Positions 6,536 to 8,175 of a DNA stretch of 8,175 nucleotides are shown in pieces. Position numbers and translations under genes: made by a program. Positions within the stretch are counted from its first letter, which is position 1, and every line of letters begins with the position of its first letter. The notes under the pieces are model-generated. The model was given only the letters and a program-made list of their open reading frames with translations. It made no database searches and was not told where the DNA came from. The stretch is from Halobacteriales archaeon QH_10_65_19 (lineage in GTDB: Archaea > Halobacteriota > Halobacteria > Halobacteriales > Haloarculaceae), in contig PXQK01000062.1 of assembly GCA_003022085.1 (NCBI GenBank), forward strand, positions 1 to 8,175, written 5' to 3'.

Positions 6536-6754
6536 ATGGAAGACAGAACGAACCCCTTCGAAAGTCGGAGAGTACGCGGGCTGCTTGGTCTCAGCAGCGG
6601 ACTGATCGTTGCGATGGTCGCTCTGTTCGCCTTCGAGGGGACGACACGGTTGCTCGTGCTCGGGTTCGCAGCCTTGGACGCCGTATCCACGCCGTTCATA
6701 CTGAAGAAAGTAGCCGCTGAAGGGGGACAGGGGAACGGCCCCACGACCCGATGA
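6536..6754 (+). CDS. Small two-helix membrane protein, function unknown
   Basis: This 72-aa protein has no recognised family. After a charged head (residues 1-14, including RRVR) there are two hydrophobic stretches, about 15-33 and 37-56, joined by a short EGTTR turn. A basic, then Gly-rich tail (KKVAAEGGQGNGPTTR) ends the protein. A helical hairpin in the cytoplasmic membrane with both ends inside is the simplest reading. It is supported as a real gene by a well-placed TATA box and by an ATGA overlap (6751-6754) with the PUA protein gene, which implies translational coupling. Confidence 0.72.
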   Translation: MEDRTNPFESRRVRGLLGLSSGLIVAMVALFAFEGTTRLLVLGFAALDAVSTPFILKKVAAEGGQGNGPTTR

Positions 6755-7209
6755 CCGGTTTCGACGAGCTACGGACGGTCGCGGAGTACCAGTTCGGACA
6801 GGGAGCGGGCGCTGTGCTGTTCCCCCCCGACGGGGAACTCTCGCTGACCCGGACGAGTTCCGGCCGGCCGCGACAGATCCACACCGGCGGCGACCGGATC
6901 GCGACCTACGGGACCGACGGCCGGTTCCGGCTGGGTCTGGCCGGCGGCAGGCGCCTCCAGGACGGGCTTCCGGGGGACGCGTACCGCGTTGTCGTCGGTG
7001 ACGAGAGCGAACCCTACGTCCGCGAGGGCCGCAACGCCTTCGCGAAGTTCGTACAGCGCGCCGACGACGCGATCCGACCGCGCGACGAGGTGCTCGTCGA
7101 ACACGCCGACGGCGCGCTCCTCGCGGTCGGCCGCGCCGAACTCTCCGGCGTCGGGATGTGTGCCTTCGACTCCGGAATGGCCGTCGCCGTCCGGGAGAGC
7201 ACTGGGTGA
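6751..7209 (+). CDS. Stand-alone C2-PUA RNA-binding protein, archaeosine TGT C-terminal-like
   Basis: This 152-aa protein resembles the C-terminal half of archaeal tRNA-guanine transglycosylase and archaeosine synthase without the catalytic barrel. Residues 5-70 match the C2-type domain (RTVAEYQFGQGAG at 8-20, then LFPPDGE). Residues 78-149 form a PUA domain with its typical GRNAFAKFV (93-101), IRPRDEVLV (108-116) and LLAVGRAELSG (123-133) segments. A role in binding tRNA or another structured RNA is expected from the family, possibly as a partner of a modification enzyme. No catalytic residues are seen. Its start overlaps the stop of the small membrane protein by ATGA. The fold assignment is good; the biological role is inferred. 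There is no sign of truncation, as the N-terminus begins exactly at the domain edge. Confidence 0.82.
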   Translation: MTGFDELRTVAEYQFGQGAGAVLFPPDGELSLTRTSSGRPRQIHTGGDRIATYGTDGRFRLGLAGGRRLQDGLPGDAYRVVVGDESEPYVREGRNAFAKFVQRADDAIRPRDEVLVEHADGALLAVGRAELSGVGMCAFDSGMAVAVRESTG

Positions 7210-7226
7210 AGCGATCACTGCCGGCT

Positions 7227-7248
7227 CGAGTATCAGGTTGTATACTCG
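7227..7248. repeat. Inverted repeat (7-bp arms) after the PUA gene
   Basis: The arms are cgagtat (7227-7233) and atactcg (7242-7248), separated by 8 bp. It lies 18 bp after the PUA stop codon and 42 bp before the lipoprotein start. It could end the upstream operon or serve as a regulator site; no T-tract follows. The core gagtat/atactc resembles the atactcagtat palindrome at 173-183. Confidence 0.4.
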
Positions 7249-7256
7249 GCCGAATG

Positions 7257-7262
7257 ATTAAT
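7257..7262 (+). promoter_or_regulatory. Candidate TATA box of the lipoprotein gene
   Basis: The sequence attaat is centred about 30 bp before the ATG at 7290, so transcription would start at or just before the start codon. An alternative is tgtatac near 7239-7245, which would give a leader of roughly 20 nt. Confidence 0.45.
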
Positions 7263-7279
7263 TGAGGTGGACACCTCAA
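7262..7279. promoter_or_regulatory. 18-bp palindrome, candidate operator of the lipoprotein gene
   Basis: Perfect 8-bp arms, ttgaggtg (7262-7269) and cacctcaa (7272-7279), are separated by 2 bp. It lies between the candidate TATA box and the ATG at 7290. A dimeric repressor bound here would block the transcription start site. If the transcript began upstream it would instead form a hairpin in the leader. Confidence 0.5.
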
Positions 7280-7289
7280 CTTGTGAGAC

Positions 7290-8175
7290 ATGAGTGACAC
7301 GGACGCGTCACGGCGCGACGTTATCAAGACAGGTGCCGCACTCGCAAGTGTCGGCGCGCTCGGCGGACTGAGCGGATGCTTGGGCTCGGGAGGCGATGAC
7401 GGTAGTGGCAACGGCAACGGAAACGGTAACGGCAATGGGAACGGCAGCAGCGCTCCTCCCATCGAGTACTCGGCAGGCCCCGACGCAGTCACGTCCAGTT
7501 CGACTGCCATGATGGACATGAACGTCCAGCAGTTCCTCAACGACGAGGGTCTCAGAACGATCATGGAGGCCAGCGCCGAGAGCGGGACTGGTGCAGGTCT
7601 GGAGGCGCAGCTGGATCAGTTCGAGAGTCAACAGGGGGTCGATCCGCGCCGGGTTTCGGGAATGATCGGGTTCGGCGACTCAGCCGAATCAGTCGGCGGG
7701 GACATCAGCGTCGAGTCCGACGCCTACGGGGGAACAGTCGTGTGGACGGAGTTCTCGAGGGACGAATTCGTCTCCCTGACAGAAGAAAACGCTACCGGCG
7801 AGGTCAGCGAGAGCGAGTACAGCGGGACCACAGTGTACACGATGGGGGACACAGGTCAGGCCGCGGCGTACCTGGGCGGTGGCGCCGTAGTCGTCGGGAC
7901 CGAGGGGGCCGTTACAGACACTATCGACCTCGCGGCCGGCGACGGCGAGGCTATCAGCGGTGAAGTCCGGTCTCTGTACGAGGAGACGCAGGACGGCCCG
8001 GCACAGATGGCCGTCGAGTTCCCCGACATTGAGCAACAGACCGGCGAGGGTGGCGGCCAGGGCGGCGGGATGCAGGTCCAGGGTCTGTGCAAGCTGCTGG
8101 TCGGACTCCGTGTCGCTCTGTTCAAGCTGTGCCTGGAACTGGCTCATGAGCGTGGTCATAAACTGCTGGGTCTGT
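7290..8175 (+). CDS. Tat-exported lipoprotein, partial (runs off the window)
   Basis: The frame is open from ATG 7290 to the window edge. The N-terminus has a twin-arginine motif (SRRDVIK, R8-R9), a hydrophobic stretch and a lipobox LSGC. C30 should therefore be lipidated after Tat export, the usual haloarchaeal route. A low-complexity linker of six Asn-Gly units (41-52), written with varied codons, follows the acidic GGDDGS. The mature part is acidic, with a secreted-domain look (GDISVESDAYGGTVVW, YSGTTVYTMGD, AAYLGGGAVVVGTEGAV), similar to uncharacterised haloarchaeal surface lipoproteins; the function is unknown. A palindrome precedes the start. Beyond about 8080 the frame becomes Cys-, Leu- and His-containing with little acid (QGLCKLLVGLRVALFKLCLE) and poor GC at third positions, while the minus strand becomes the better coding frame. 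The last ~90 bases should not be trusted as part of this protein. Confidence 0.85.
   Translation, partial: MSDTDASRRDVIKTGAALASVGALGGLSGCLGSGGDDGSGNGNGNGNGNGNGSSAPPIEYSAGPDAVTSSSTAMMDMNVQQFLNDEGLRTIMEASAESGTGAGLEAQLDQFESQQGVDPRRVSGMIGFGDSAESVGGDISVESDAYGGTVVWTEFSRDEFVSLTEENATGEVSESEYSGTTVYTMGDTGQAAAYLGGGAVVVGTEGAVTDTIDLAAGDGEAISGEVRSLYEETQDGPAQMAVEFPDIEQQTGEGGGQGGGMQVQGLCKLLVGLRVALFKLCLELAHERGHKLLGL
8036..8175. other. Apparent coding-strand switch with short inverted repeats at the window end
   Basis: The minus strand from 8174 down to about 8085 reads as a hydrophilic, Gln- and acid-rich peptide (starting QTQQFMTTLMSQFQAQ and continuing to DTESDQQLAQ) with about 82% GC at third positions by my hand count. 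The plus frame of the lipoprotein there gives about 64% and an unlikely composition. acagacc at 8036-8042 is matched by ggtctgt at 8082-8088 and again at 8169-8175. The piece between the outer pair, 8043-8168, is 126 bp (42 codons), and its two strands are in register. Reversing it would join in frame to give EQQTQQFMTT. A fold-back chimera at a contig end or an inversion would each explain this. Confidence 0.45.

Noticed and set aside
7402..7446. Asn-Gly coding tract as a slippage-prone microsatellite
   Set aside because: The codons are varied (ggc/gga/ggt/ggg and aac/aat), so the DNA is not a perfect repeat; it is an ordinary lipoprotein linker.
6107..7564. Long minus-strand open frame (485 codons)
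   Set aside because: It is antisense to four well-supported plus-strand genes; the product is Pro/Arg/Ser-rich with no domain, as expected for a shadow frame in high-GC DNA.
7689..8159. Minus-strand gene of 156 codons at the right edge
   Set aside because: Its first ~30 residues look real, but the remainder is a shadow of the lipoprotein coding strand, so it is not a whole gene; it is treated as a strand-switch junction instead.

Overview
The window looks like chromosomal DNA of a haloarchaeon (class Halobacteria). GC content is high, the proteins are very acidic, and several TATA-like elements lie about 25-30 bp upstream of start codons with almost no leader. Several families are typical of this group: a HalX response regulator, a bacterio-opsin-activator (BAT/HTH_10) regulator, a Tat-exported lipoprotein and an archaeosine-transglycosylase-like PUA protein. 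No rRNA, tRNA or CRISPR array was seen.

Region 1 (1-3436) is a signalling block. A short-leader response regulator (244-825, +) with a REC and a HalX domain converges on a 513-aa PAS-GAF-BAT-HTH_10 regulator (822-2363, -). Their stop codons overlap by 4 nt. Upstream of the regulator, on the same strand, is a soluble PAS-type histidine kinase (2444-3436, -). The kinase and the HalX regulator are a plausible phosphorelay pair, and the BAT protein would be a ligand- or redox-sensing transcription factor. This pairing is inferred from proximity only.

Region 2 (3437-4290) holds a short winged-helix regulator (3691-4086, -). It is flanked by a degenerate right-end hairpin of an IS200/IS605 (IS1341/TnpB-type) element at about 3600-3669, and by two copies of a 14-bp TATA-containing motif.

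Region 3 (4291-7209, all +) has a renalase-like FAD/NAD(P) oxidoreductase, a membrane-anchored protein with two LEA-14/WHy domains starting at GTG, and a two-gene operon. The operon encodes a 72-aa two-helix membrane protein overlapping by ATGA a stand-alone C2-PUA protein that resembles the C-terminal half of archaeosine tRNA-guanine transglycosylase.

Region 4 (7210-8175) has an inverted-repeat-rich promoter region and the start of a Tat lipoprotein that is still open at the window edge. In its last ~90 bases the plausible coding strand appears to switch to the minus strand. I regard this as either a fold-back/assembly chimera or an inversion; it is the least ordinary feature here. I see no clear novel multigene system. 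The main leads are this strand switch, the 18-bp palindrome before the lipoprotein, the solitary IS605 hairpin and the repeated 14-bp promoter motif.
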